Positions 1 through 12,600 of a stretch of DNA of 64,000 nucleotides are shown in pieces (position 1 is the first letter of the stretch; each line of letters opens with the position of its first letter). The notes below the pieces were generated by a model. That model was not told the DNA's origin and made no database searches. It worked only from the letters and a program-made list of their open reading frames with translations. A program made the translations under genes and the position numbers. The DNA comes from Luzula sylvatica. Taxonomy: Eukaryota > Streptophyta > Magnoliopsida > Poales > Juncaceae. Location: NCBI GenBank assembly GCA_946800325.1, contig OX326961.1:49197293-49261292 (forward strand), read 5' to 3'.

Positions 1-24
1 GTTTCGACCACCACAAAAGGATTC

Positions 25-330
25 TCACATAAACGTATTTTGGTTTGATGATTCGGTTACGGCAGCTTTTGATTGAAACGCACTCTCCAAAGATTGCTCG
101 GTGTCTCGATTTAATCGTTGTTCGTACCTCTCTAAAGAACCCATCAAGTCGTGCACACTAAGAGTCGATAGATCTTTGGTTTCTTCGATAATAGAAACCA
201 TGTTGTTGTATTTTGGAGAAAGACTAATAATTATTTTTTCGCAAACCGATTTATCGGTCAAATCTTTGGCAAAATCTTTTATTTGGTTTACCACTTCCAA
301 AATATTGGAGAAAAAATCTTTGAGGGTATC
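25..330 (-). pseudogene. Ty1/copia gag (UBN2-type) fragment
   Basis: The minus strand encodes part of a copia Gag polyprotein. The frame reads from the junction at 330 (DTLKDFFSNILEVVNQIK) through KIIISLSPKY, IEETKDLSTLS and LMGSLERYEQRL, the conserved order of the UBN2/gag-polypeptide family of plant copia elements. There is no zinc knuckle, protease or polymerase, and the frame ends in a stop at 25. It abuts the LTR end at 331, so the gag appears to have been interrupted by an LTR insertion. It is a transposon relic, not a host gene. Confidence 0.8.
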
Positions 331-526
331 TGATGGGAATTATCCCGTCCCCAGACCCGCGCAGCGGATATGTAGGCCCGATCGGGTTTCCCAAAACCCG
401 AGATCACGCTTTGATATCGAGTGGATGATGCAAAGTAAGATAGTCAATTACCGGTGCAAAATTGATTGCAATCGAAGGGTTGATCGCGTATCCTCCTTTG
501 TCCTTGTCCTTGTCAAGTAGGATATA
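331..526 (-). mobile_element. LTR fragment, copia family A (copy 1)
   Basis: On the minus strand this is the 3' end of an LTR that finishes in ATTCCCATCA at 331. It matches, in reverse complement, the end of the family A LTR at 58540-58719: shared blocks include the GATCGGG/AACCCGAGATCACG region and GGTGCAAAATTGATTGC. Only the last ~200 bp remain. It sits directly against in-frame gag sequence, so it looks nested. The far edge is lost near a TA-rich stretch. Confidence 0.7.
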
Positions 527-532
527 TATATA

Positions 533-757
533 CATGTTCGTTAAGGAGAATCCAAAAAGAATCCAAGCAGGCAAAATATACTAATAAATTAGCAAAATAT
601 ACTATTTAAATGAACAAAATATACTGTTGAATCCAACATGTTAGCATGACTAAAATTAAGAATAAAATAATATATTTTCAACAATATATTTTGCTATATA
701 CAAAAATATATTTTGCTAATTTCAATAGTATATTTTGCACCTTGGATTCTTTTTAGC
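533..757. mobile_element. Foldback MITE, TA-associated family (copy 1)
   Basis: A ~225-bp element whose two arms are inverted repeats. The left end carries TTAAGGAGAATCC and the right end GGATTCTTTTTAGC. Each arm holds spaced repeats of AGCAAAATATACT or its complement. It is flanked by TATATATATA on both sides. Four more copies lie at 773, 6321, 6944 and 24443. No coding capacity. Confidence 0.7.
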
Positions 758-772
758 TTTTTTATATATATA

Positions 773-1019
773 CAGGGTTGCTAAGGAGAATCCATAAAAA
801 GAATCCACGCGTGCAAAATATACTGATGAAACTAGAAAAATATTATTCAAATTAGCAAAATATACTGATGAATCCAATATGTTAACACAGTTAAAATTGA
901 GATGAAAATAATACATTTTCAATAGTATATTTTGATAAATACAATAATATATTTTGCTAATTTTAATAATATATTTTTGTTTTTAGATTGTTTTTGGGTT
1001 TGTTTTTTTATTCTTGTTA

Positions 1020-1021
<2 letters not shown>
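773..1021. mobile_element. Foldback MITE, TA-associated family (copy 2)
   Basis: The left end is CAGGGTTGCTAAGGAGAATCC-like directly after TATATATATA; the right end is TTCTTGTTAGCA running into (TA)n at 1023. The interior carries the GCAAAATATACTGATGAA repeats of the family. It is almost identical in reverse complement to copy 4 at 6944-7160. Confidence 0.7.
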
Positions 1022-1057
<36 letters not shown>

Positions 1058-1134
1058 GTGCTAAAAAAAATCCACAAAAAAAAATCAAAAAAAAAAATAC
1101 TATATATATATATATATATATATATATTGTACAT
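1022..1134. repeat. TA microsatellites
   Basis: Two runs of alternating TA lie at 1023-1051 and 1100-1126, separated by an A-rich segment with an AAAAATCCACAAAAAAAAATC motif that resembles a MITE terminus. Confidence 0.85.
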
Positions 1135-1136
1135 TT

Positions 1137-1210
1137 TTTGAAAATTGTCGTATCATCGTATCCGTATCATATAGAATACGATACTCGTACCTCTATCGGT
1201 ACAACATAGA
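1137..1210. mobile_element. End fragment of GTATCC-rich hAT-like family
   Basis: CGTATCATCGTATCCGTATC followed by GATACTCGTAC and CAACATAG matches the right end of the intact copies at 6812-7274 and 12428-12926. Only this terminus is present. Confidence 0.55.
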
Positions 1211-1424
1211 TTAAACACCCTTAGAGTGATACATTAAGGATGTTTTAGCGAGAGGGGAGGCACCATATATAATCCCCAAATAAAAAGAAAAAAAAAAACA
1301 AAAGCACGAGCCAATAACATCTCTCTTAGTCTTATGTCCGACATTACCAACATTCAAAATAAATATCCATATCTGTAAAAACTTAAAAAAAGTTGTTTTA
1401 AACCGATTATTACTCTTATAATTG
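1211..1424. other. Region downstream of the ABCG gene
   Basis: About 200 bp after the ABCG stop codon, presumably holding its 3' UTR. No canonical AATAAA was seen on the minus strand here. Bases 1240-1280 carry a GGCACCATATATAATCCCC motif like one arm of the foldback MITEs at 10377 and 15541. Confidence 0.4.
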
Positions 1425-1784
1425 TCAGTATGGAAGAGGCGAGCTTAAACCTTCTTGAACAGACATTGAGTGTGGAGGTTGGTGCCTTTTGGACATGGAC
1501 GACCTTTTCTTCTTTAAAGAGGGCCTATTCATTACACTCCAAACTGTTATTCGTGCGTATATTGTACGTAATATAGGCGAGGCATTCTCTTTGAATTTTA
1601 GAACAAGGAAAAATGTGAGGCGGTGCCCGAATAGTATAACAAATAGAATCCCCAAATCTAGCCATTTTGAATGGTCGAGTCGAACTCCTAGCATTTTTGT
1701 GATCGCATATTGTCCACTTATTTTCGGTTGGCCAGGTATCATAGGATCGAACTCAAGTCCTAGAAAATCATTCTTGAGACCTCC
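1425..1784 (-). CDS. ABCG12/15-like: ABCG exon 10 (C-terminus)
   Basis: Begins [20 protein letters not shown] after TTACAG and ends [10 protein letters not shown] with a TGA stop at 1425-1427. It holds the last transmembrane helix and the basic tail. Confidence 0.94.
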   Translation of the reverse strand, partial: GGLKNDFLGLEFDPMIPGQPKISGQYAITKMLGVRLDHSKWLDLGILFVILFGHRLTFFLVLKFKENASPILRTIYARITVWSVMNRPSLKKKRSSMSKRHQPPHSMSVQEGLSSPLPY

Positions 1785-2674
1785 CTGTAATATATAGGGA
1801 AATTATAGGAAAGTAAATAGTCATGTGATGTGTAAAATTTAGAAGGATTTCCCCTATTACACATGTTTTATAAGTTTATTCCCAAAATACGCAACCGTTG
1901 AAGTTAATTTGGAAAAAACACAATGAAAGAGTTACGAATTTCGCCACTTTTCGTTTTGGCACAGTTTCAAACTCCTCCATTGTGTATTTTCCAAATTAAC
2001 TTCAACGCTTGTGTATTTTGGAAATAAACATACAAAACATGTGTAATTGGTGTAATCCTTCTAAAATTTATCGATTCATATTCAATCGATAGAGATTTTT
2101 ATTTGTTTACCTGTAATGCCCATGACCCATAGACCATATAAGATAGAGGATATCGCCAGAAGAGCATCGGAAGATCACAAAGAAGTTGAAAAAAACCAGA
2201 TACCGTTGCCATAATTCCCTACACAAACAAATCAAAATTATAAATCCATGTCCATTCTTAGTCTATATGGTACATACCTAACAAATTACATAACTATTAT
2301 AAAAGGTTAGAATGGTAACTTACAAGGATTCCAACTCCAGTGATAACCCCCATCAAGAAATTCGGAACTAGAGCAGCAATAACCATCATGAGGCTCTCAA
2401 CAACCGAAATGCCCGCATACAAACTTATAGTAAAATATGCGAAATGCTCGAAACCTTTGTGGAATTTCACCATTGGATAGATTATTGAAGCCGTGATGAT
2501 AGAAATGGAGAGAAGAAACGGAAAAGAGGACATAAAATTGGACAATATGTACACGGCCACACCGTAATGCCCGTTTAGCCTCTCTCTAGTGAAAACCTTC
2601 ATTTCTTCTATGAAGCAAAGGAATCCACCAATGGACATGAAAGCCATAAAACCTTACATAAAATTAAAAAAACA

Positions 2675-2737
<63 letters not shown>

Positions 2738-5700
2738 ATCTCCTTCGATTAAAATATCTTTGTATAATATAATTTGTATCACGCTATCTTGTTACTATAT
2801 TAACAAAATTGTTTAATATTGTACCGTTGACGAAACTACTACAGGCTGAACGGGCGAGGATTGCAGTGTAGCTGGTACCCACGTCGTAGTAAATGCTTCC
2901 GACACAAAAGGATACAACTATGTACATGATGATACGAAGCCAATAGTACCCAAAATCTCTCGACATATTGGTGAATGAACGTTTTGTTAGGATACGCAAT
3001 TGTTTGAACCAACTAGAATGGCTTCCTTTTTCGGACTCAGCTGTTAGTCCTTCCTATTTTCGAACGGAATGTACATGTTATAGTCTGAATGATATACTGG
3101 TTTTTTCATATAATATTCAGGCCAATTAACAACAGAAAAATAATTGGCTATATAATCTTACAATCTTTGATATCTCTTGAATATTGTCTCTAGTAATGAG
3201 TGCATATTGGGAAGATCTGTATTTATCTATAAGTCTCTCTCTTATTTCGGAGGTTCGTAACTTGGACAGAGGGTTCGATGAAGACCCCGCTTCCTTTAAT
3301 TAGAAAAACGAGCAAATAAAAACATTCACAAAGCAATCTTCCGCATTAAGTTAAAATTAAAGAAAATTAAACCGATTAGTAGGTTTACAACATACTGTTC
3401 TTAGCTTCGTTGATTCTTCCAATGTTGCAGTTACTTGGTCGAAATCTGAGTTAATGCATCGAAGAAAATGGTCTGATGGGTTTCTTCGACTTGGGCAGGG
3501 AAATCCAACTTCTTTAAAAAACTATAATAATATAGACCAAGTTATCAAATCAATTATGGTACTTAGATAAACATTATCTTTGTCAAAAAAATTGACAGGT
3601 AACTCATTTATTACCTTAGGAGCGGCTATAGCGTCTCCAAAGTAAACAACCTCGCCTCCTGAAAGGAGGCACAGATCATCAAAGAGAGCAAAAACTTCGC
3701 TACTTGGTTGGTGAATGGAGGAGATTATAGTGTTGTTTCCATCAACGACCATTTGTCGCAGTGTTTGTATCACAAAAAACGCGGATGCACTATCGAGTCC
3801 GCTTGTTGGTTCGTCTAAGAAAAGGAGACGAGGTCTCGAGAGAATCTCGAGCGCTATGCTCAGTCTTTTTTTCTCCCCTCCACTTATCCCTCTCAAGTGC
3901 CAGTTGCCTAAATAATTAAGTAGAATTTGTTGATAAACCAAGCCCGGATTAATAATCATCAAGTTTAATTAGCTCAAATAATTTAGAGTAAGTTTTATTC
4001 TAAATAAAGAAATATTAGGGAGTAATATTAGTAAGTAATTTAGGGAATAACTTTAGGACCAAGTAACTTAAGGGCAAGTAAACATATGAGGCAAGTTTCC
4101 TATTACCTTGTAGTCCAAGTTAAATGAGCTTATAAATAAGTCTGAGATATTGAGCAAAATAATCAATTCAGAAAATATAGAGATATTTGTAAGAGTTTAT
4201 TAGAATAAGAGAGAGAGAATTGTTATTTGAGTGTTATTTGAAACTATACTCGAATTCATATTGAAATCAGTAAACCAACATAAATTTGAAATATTTATGT
4301 ACTGTAGTGTCATACTAATACATTATTAAAATCATTTTTCTAGAAATGGGTAAAACTAATAGTTGATATTATTATTAAGTATGTACCGATGGTACCGTCT
4401 GAACAGTCCTGAAGACCCATTTCTTCTATAGTATTTTCTACCACATCGCGAACCTCTTCCTTAGTCATGGTGGTAGGGAGTCTGAGAAGAGCTGAATAAG
4501 TAATGGTTTCTCTCACTGTCAGAGTTCCAAGCAGTACATTTTCCTGGGTCACATATGCCTGCCGAGAAAAAAAATATTATAATTTATAAATGTAATCGAG
4601 TTATTGTTGTCTGTTTTTATTGGTTTCTTAAAAAGCCGGGCCAATAAAAATAAACAAGGAAAACTAAAAAAACTATAGTTGTCCTCTTAAATTTCTCCTC
4701 AACATATTATTGTGTTGGCATTAGATAATTAATGCATTAAATGCTAAATTATATTGAATGATAAATCATGATAGGTAGCAAATGATATTAATTAGATGAT
4801 AAATCATATTAAATAGATGATAAAGATAAACCACCTTACTTAGGTAATAAATTTAGATTATTTATATATTTTTATTGTTTCACAGTACATGTAGTTAATC
4901 ATATTTAATTTTAAACCAAAATTATTGATCTTCAATATCTAAAAAAACTAAATTTGTATTTGTATGACTTTTCTTAAAATTATTTTTTTGTTTATTGAGA
5001 GAGTTTGAAAAAATCAAAATTTAATTCATTAGAGTAATCATTAATTTAACACGTGCTGAACGGTTGGCATGAACGATGCTAAAACACAAAATATTTTCAT
5101 TTGTATTTTTCCAAATTTTTCTGAAATTATTTTTATTTTTGTTTATTTTATATGATTATTATTTATTGGGTCAATTTGAAGAAATCAAAATCTAATTTGT
5201 AGATTTATTATGAATTTAAAACATGTTAAACGGTCTATGTGTGAAATGTTAAAAAGGGTATATGACCACCCGTTTAACACATGTTAAACGGTAAATTAAT
5301 ATGGCCAATGATTTATTTTTTTAATTTTTAAAATTGGAGTTAATTAAGAATGAATGGTTGTAAACAAATTAATTAGAAATATTAAATGCATTAAATGATG
5401 TGTGAAGTGATGAATATTTCCCCCTTTCCATCATATATAGGATGAGCAAAAAATATATAGTTCATAATTTACCATCAACATTAACGATAACCCGAACACA
5501 TCAATCGACCTAGAAAATTTCAAGGGAGATGAGCATCACCACTTTGTAAACTATTGAAGCCATGTGTGCAAAGGACAATTCTACTGGGTCTTGAGATTCC
5601 CCCCCCCCCCCCCCCAACCTCCTCTGTACATCCTATGTATCATGAATTATTGATTAATCACCATAATGATTAACAAAAGAACACTCCATTAATAATTAAT

Positions 5701-6252
5701 TACTATTGATTATTAAATGTTAATGCATAGCTACTTTAATTATATATTAATTAATTGTTAATGGAGTGTTTTTTGTTAATCATCATGGTAATTAACCGCT
5801 AATTCGCGATATAGAGGATGTTGGGGGGAATTTCATGAACACAGTAAATGGGCTCGTATGCAAATACAAGTAGACAGCAGAACATATCTTTAATATCAAT
5901 ATCAAGTATCAGATAAGATCTTATTAATTTGTTGATAAATTGTACTAGATTAGATCATAATTTATTGGGAACCAAAAACAATCAAAATTAAAAGAACATG
6001 CTACAAAAGTTAGGAATCGCATGACCATCTAAAACTAATATATATATAGGGAGGCTAACCTACTTAATTAAGTATCAAAGTTTTGGTACTTGATCTTTTT
6101 TAGCCATTGAATTTGTATTGAGATTTGTGTTTTTTCATGAGGATCATGAAATTTTGTGCACATCATTAAATACACAAATCTCAATGCAAATCCAATGGTT
6201 TAAAAGCATTAAGTACCAAAACTTTTGTACTTAATTAAGTATGTTAGCCTCC

Positions 6253-6321
<69 letters not shown>

Positions 6322-6583
6322 TAAAAAGAATCTACAAAAAGAATCCAAAAAAAGAATCCAAGGTCCAAAATATACTATTGAATTTAGCAAGATATATTTT
6401 TGTATATCGCAAAATATACTGTTGAAAATATATTATTTTATTCTATATTTTAGCCATGTTAACATGTTGGATTCAATAGTATATTTTGTTCATTTAAATA
6501 GTATATTCTGCTAATATCATTAATATATTTTGCCTTCGTGGATTTTTTTGGATTCTTTTTTTGGATTCTCCTTAGCAAACCTG

Positions 6584-6662
<79 letters not shown>

Positions 6663-9600
6663 GAATTAAGGATAGCTAATAATTGCAAGTCCTTAGTATT
6701 GTGGTAATGAAAGTAAATATTTACATGTACGAGATGAGGAGAGTTGATTAATTGAAGCCCTAACCGAGTTGCTTTGGAAAAATATTTTTTTAATTATGGA
6801 TAGCTAATAATCTATGTTGCACGGATACGGATACATGTATCATATCCAATACGGTACGGATACGGCGATACTGCAAGTTTCAAAAAATCACGAATACGGA
6901 TACGGTTATATAGTTATTATTTTAATATATATATATATATATATGCTAACAAGAATAAAAAAAAAACCCAAAAACAATCTAAAAACAAAAATATATTATT
7001 AAAATTAGCAAAATATATTACTGTATTTATCAAAATATACTATTGAAAATGTATTATTTTCATCTCAATTTTAACTGTGTTAACATATTGGATTCATCAG
7101 TATATTTTGCTAATTTGAATAATATTTTTCTAGTTTCATCAGTATATTTTTCTAGTTTTCCTAGAAGTATCCTATATAATTTATTTAAAAATATTATGGG
7201 CCAAAATATATAATCGGTCGAAATATCATAAATTGAGTGTCCAACTGTATCCTTAAAGTATCCGCGTAACATAGCTAATAATTAAGTTAGCATTAGTAGT
7301 CTACCTCGCAAGCTAGTTGCCTACCGTGCTCCATAGTTGGGCTTCGTCTATTGATTTCGAAAAATATACTATGCCCCTTCACTCTTGATGACGAGGTGGA
7401 CAAAAACAATTTAGTTGAATTAATTAATGTCTCAATTAATGATTAATTGACACGTCAATTAATTTTAATATCTTAATATTAGTACATGTTAATTAACATG
7501 TCAATTCAATTAAAAAATCAATTAACCGGTTAATTTATTCAATTAAAATACTAATCAATTCAACTAAATACATATATTCACTTCATCAAGAATGTTTTGG
7601 TACATTAACTTGTAGTTGTTCTTCTCGCTCCGTTCTTCGGCAACACGTGCGTCCCACGCCCGCACGATTCGACACTGTCGATGAAGCTTCGCCTTGTCGT
7701 ATACAACCGGAATCGTTCCGGTTAAGCTCCGACCTTGCCCGATCTTGCTCTCTTTGGATCACAATGAAAAATCTCAACTGAGATATCTCTGCCCGTATCC
7801 ACCTCGAGTTATCGCCTTCCGGTTACACGTGAATCCTCCTAGTGCATTCACGCGTATACTTGCTTGAATCTGAATTTTGAGAACTTTTCTCTTTTTCTCT
7901 AATTGTTTTTCTTGAGGAAGAAGATGATGAATGATCACCAAAATTATGTATATCATATCTCATCCAGATCTGAGGATTAATACCATTAATCTCATATCAT
8001 ACCATTAATTACAGGACAATTAATTGGAGATAAAAAAAACTGCCAACACAGAATTCGGAACATAGTCTGTTCGAACACACCTTACGGTTCGTTCAAACGA
8101 ACTAGCCACTGTTAATGTGTTCCGGTTCTACATATATGTGTTCGAACTGAATAACTCATTCCATCGAACATACCATAGTGCGTTCGAACGAGCAATCTTT
8201 GTCCGTTCGAACGAATCATGTTCCCGAGTTTACACAATCTCATTGTGAATTCAACCATTTTATCATCCTTATTTGTACGTTATTCTAGTTGATCTAAAAC
8301 TGTATTTCCTTCATCGGGATCGTAGCGATGCCGATACCCAACACTTCTTCTCTTCACGAATTTCACTAAGTGATTTCTTTCCTTCTTTTGCCTCTTTATC
8401 TCCCACTTGATCTTCTCTGTGGGATTCTTGCCTTCCTTTTGGCTTCAATTTTTGTTCGAGTAGTCGATTCCACCTCATATCGCATCGCCTCCTCTCGTGG
8501 ATTGTCTGTTATTTGAAGCTTGTTCTATCACCCATCATTACATCAAGATCTCTTTAATCAGATGTTGTTTGTTCTTTCTTTCCTCGTCAAGATCTCATTA
8601 CCAACATCAACGCCATATGGCACATTTCCCTCCATATTACGAACATAATTATTCTGTAAAGTCGCCTTGTTCTACCGTCCCCTTCTTTAGTGATCGGATC
8701 TGCGTTCTATGGAATATTGTTGTAAGCTTGTTTTTGAGCAAATTGCTTGTGATAGCTTCTCATCAGATTGCACGAAGCCGTTGAGTGCGTTTCTGTTTCT
8801 TGCTCTTGATAGCAGATGTGGCATACAAGTTAATTCCTCTTTTTTAACATTGTCTCGAGTGTGTATTTTATTTGGGGTCAATAACCATTGAAACACTTTC
8901 ATGTGAAGGGATAATCTTGATGATCCAAAGATTGTTGATGTCACATTGGCTTATCACTCCCCCGTTTCACTCCCCCGCTTCTCTAATCCGGTACGCCTCT
9001 TTTAATTTAAAGTTTTCGTTTTCATTCTATTTTCATTTAATTGTGTCATTTTCTTAATTGATATTTATGTTTTTAACCATTGTTTGAGGATGTTTAGTGC
9101 CAATTTTGATTTTTCAAAGAACTCTAATTTAAATAGACAGCTAGGGTTTCTATTATTTTGATTTTTCTTACTATCCCCTTTTTTCGTCAGCACAGCTAAA
9201 TAAAGCAAGAAATTGCTGATACACCCCCCTCCCCCAATCACAAAACAATAGACCGATGGTGTTTTTGTCCCGTATTAAAAAATATTGTATTAAAGTACAA
9301 GAAATCTAGATTTTTGTCACTTCACCCCCAAAATAAGAGTCTCTTAGATTTTTATTTCTTCATTCTCTTCTGGCTCCGCATCCACTACCAATTGTTGCCA
9401 GTTTAGGTCCTCTTTGTCGTGAAAGTATTTCCACAACCATTTAGTTGTCATGATTTTATTTAATGACTCTGGATTAATAATTCATAAGACTCCCCTTCTT
9501 GTGACCCACACACTTTCCCATGAAGACAATCTAAAACTTTTATCCTTGTTTCTCCTTCACAATAAGTCTCTCCTAATTTGTTCAATTTTTTATCGCCAAT

Positions 9601-12600
9601 TTGGTAACCAAGAACACAACAAAGTAATATACTAGTAAGGTTGATAGTACTGAGTTTATGAGTAAAATTTTGCGTCCAATGCTCAATAGAACCCCCTTGC
9701 ACCCCTCTAATTTGTTAAAAAAAAAATCTCTATTAGTTCTTTCAAAACACATTGAGTATCATTTTCAATCTTCTTACTTCGAATTCTGACTTTTCATAAT
9801 TTACTTCCAGACCCGAGTTCTCTCAAAACACATTGAGTATCATTTTAAATCTTCTTACTTGCACAATATCCTGGTTAAGCATGAATAAGATCTTGTTAGC
9901 GTAAGAAACTACATGTATGCCTTTCTTATTGGTCTTTATAGCTACCGTATCAATTGCACAAACCTAGTGTTCCATTGCGAAGTGTTTTATCCAAAGTATT
10001 TAGCCACCCGTCCGAGAATGATGTGTTTGAACCATTTGACCCATGTAGGTCCAAAACATCTTGTTGTTAGCAAATTTTCTATGAATTCCCACGACACCGT
10101 ATCAAAAAAAATTGTATATCTACTTTGAATAGCAATGGTGATTGTCTAGCGTTATTTTCATTATGCATTAATTCTCTAGCACATATGTAGCATTCAATTA
10201 TTTTCTTCCTTTCTAGGAACCCAGTTTTATTTGAATTTACTAGTTGTCCAATGACTAGTTTCATCATGTTGGCCAATGTTTATGATAAAATAAAATTGTA
10301 TGCTAATAACAAGACTGGATTGATTTGAAATGTTGGGCTAAGAAAGTCTCTTCATATTTCGGTATAAGTGTTAGAGAAATTATACTCCTCCCCCAAAAAG
10401 TGGGTTATACATCCTCGATGACGTCACCACATGTGTGTTAAATTTATGTTAACCCACATGTACCTATGATAATCTTAATTAAAATTAATTATTTGTTAAT
10501 TGGGGTGTTTGTTAATTGATTCGTACCTACTACATTTAATTGAAATTAATTTTTCATCTTCAATTAACCATTAATTCGCTTAACATGCCACGTCATCGAT
10601 GATGTTTAACCCACTTTTGTGGGGCACCATATATGCTCTCTGAGTGTTATATGCGATGCGGCAAAGTACCCTAACCCTTTGTTCAATTGTCAGATTAGTA
10701 ATTATGTTGTAAATTTCTTCTCTTCTTGATCCCCAATATTTCTTAGAAAATTTGCCGTTAAAATTATCTGATTCCATTTTGTCCTTTTCTACGAGTGCTT
10801 CCAAATTGTATAAATACATATTGGTGATTGATGCATATTTATGAAAAAATGAATGTTTTTGTCTCCCTCGAAATCATGTGTCTGGCTTGTTATTTGTTTT
10901 AATCACTTTACTAATTGATCTAACTCTCTTCTCTCATTTTTTTTAATCCATATTAATATTTTCAATATTTTTTGACAGTTTTCCAAATGGTTTTCTTTTC
11001 CTATTTTATTCTTAGTCTATCTTCTTAACTTCACTCCACTCCTACAGACTGCAATTGTGAGTTGGTTCATTAATTATGAAGTTAGTTTCATTGTTTTTTT
11101 GACCATGAGTTTTAGATTCTAATGTTTTAAAAGATTGAAAAATCATATGTTATAAGAGCTTGTGGGTTCAAATTTCATTAGCATCAATGGATGAGGGACT
11201 CCCGAATCTTCTCCATTTACTCATTTAAAGATTGGAAAGTTGGTTGTTGCTTGGTACAATATTATTTTGTGATCCGATCAAGAATTTGGGATTGATTTTC
11301 AGTGACTCATATATATGTTTCACTTTGTTTGTTTTCGATTATTTTGCATCTTCCTATCTCTCTATTGCTACCAGATTTTTCATTTTGTATTTCTTTGTTT
11401 TCCTAAATTTTACTGTTTTTCACCTATGATTTATCTCGAAAGTTCTCTTTTAATATGTTTCCATCTATTGGAATATTCTTTTGGTTTCTATATATATATG
11501 TTCTTTTTGTTTATGGTTTCTTTATCTATTAAGATTAGGTCAGTTAAGACTTTGTCTCACGGTTCATTGTTTATTGGGGAGGAATTTTATTTTGTTGATT
11601 AGGTCAGTTAAGATTTGGTTTCTATATATATATAAAGAATTTTATTTTGTTGATTATTGAATCTAATTAAATAATATTAATTACACAATATTATATATAT
11701 TTTAGTTAATCCCAATACATATTCATTTATTGATTTTTTTTAAATATGAAATAATTTCTCTTATAGTTTATTAGTTTGGTGATTGAAATTAATTGACTAA
11801 TGCATATTGGAAAAATACAAAAAACAAGAATCATGTCCTTCGTTTTCTCTTCATTTTTTTTTTTTTTTTTTTGATAAAGGCCCGTAGGCTGGCCCGAAGG
11901 CCCCCTCCCCCCAAATTCTACCCCTACAGACTACCCTTAATTAGATCCTTGTCTCGACCGGGGTTTGACCCCTGGTCACATATGGGGTAGCCAAGATACC
12001 ATCCAGTTTTCTCTTCATTTTTGCAAGACAACAAATGAATGAAAAAAATGAAATATTAAAAATGGCAAGTAAACCAGGAACCACATTCTTATTTAATCCC
12101 ACATTCTAGACTCATCAAACAAAGGACAAAAAAAAGTGACATGAATGTCTTTTTTTCTTATTATATCACAAATCAAACGGGCTCAATATAAAGTTTTTTG
12201 GTTTAGCCGATTTTAATTTAGGATTCCATTATTTATTTGTTTAATGATACATAGATTCTTGTTATTCACTTCTCGTTTGTTGTATGCATTCATCTTGCAT
12301 ATCTTAGATAACCGTTTGAATTTTTATCAAACATGTTCGGTTCGATTCAATAAGAAACGAACCAAACTCGAACAAGGATGTGTGTTCGAGTTCGTTAGGT
12401 TCTTCGATAAGAATAATCAATGATAGTCTATGTTATGCGGATACTTCGAAAACCAAGTTGTATCGTATCGGATGCCGTATCGGATACCGATACTCGTCGG
12501 ATACGTATCGGATACTCCACGTGGCGTATCCGAATATTTTATTCCAAAATAATTGCGGATACTTCTCGAATACTTCCGAATACTTGTCGGATACTTCTAA

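Noticed and set aside
919..1141. Reading frames rich in YIYIYI on both strands, also at 6225 and 6459
   Set aside because: Pure products of TA microsatellites.
10580..10819. Extra LINE coding upstream of the reverse transcriptase (frame containing [16 protein letters not shown])
   Set aside because: Separated from the LINE by a MITE and without a motif I can assign with confidence.
11232..11602. Hydrophobic frames suggestive of a small membrane protein
   Set aside because: T-rich intron DNA with biased composition, no conserved motif, and opposite to the direction of the ABCG gene.
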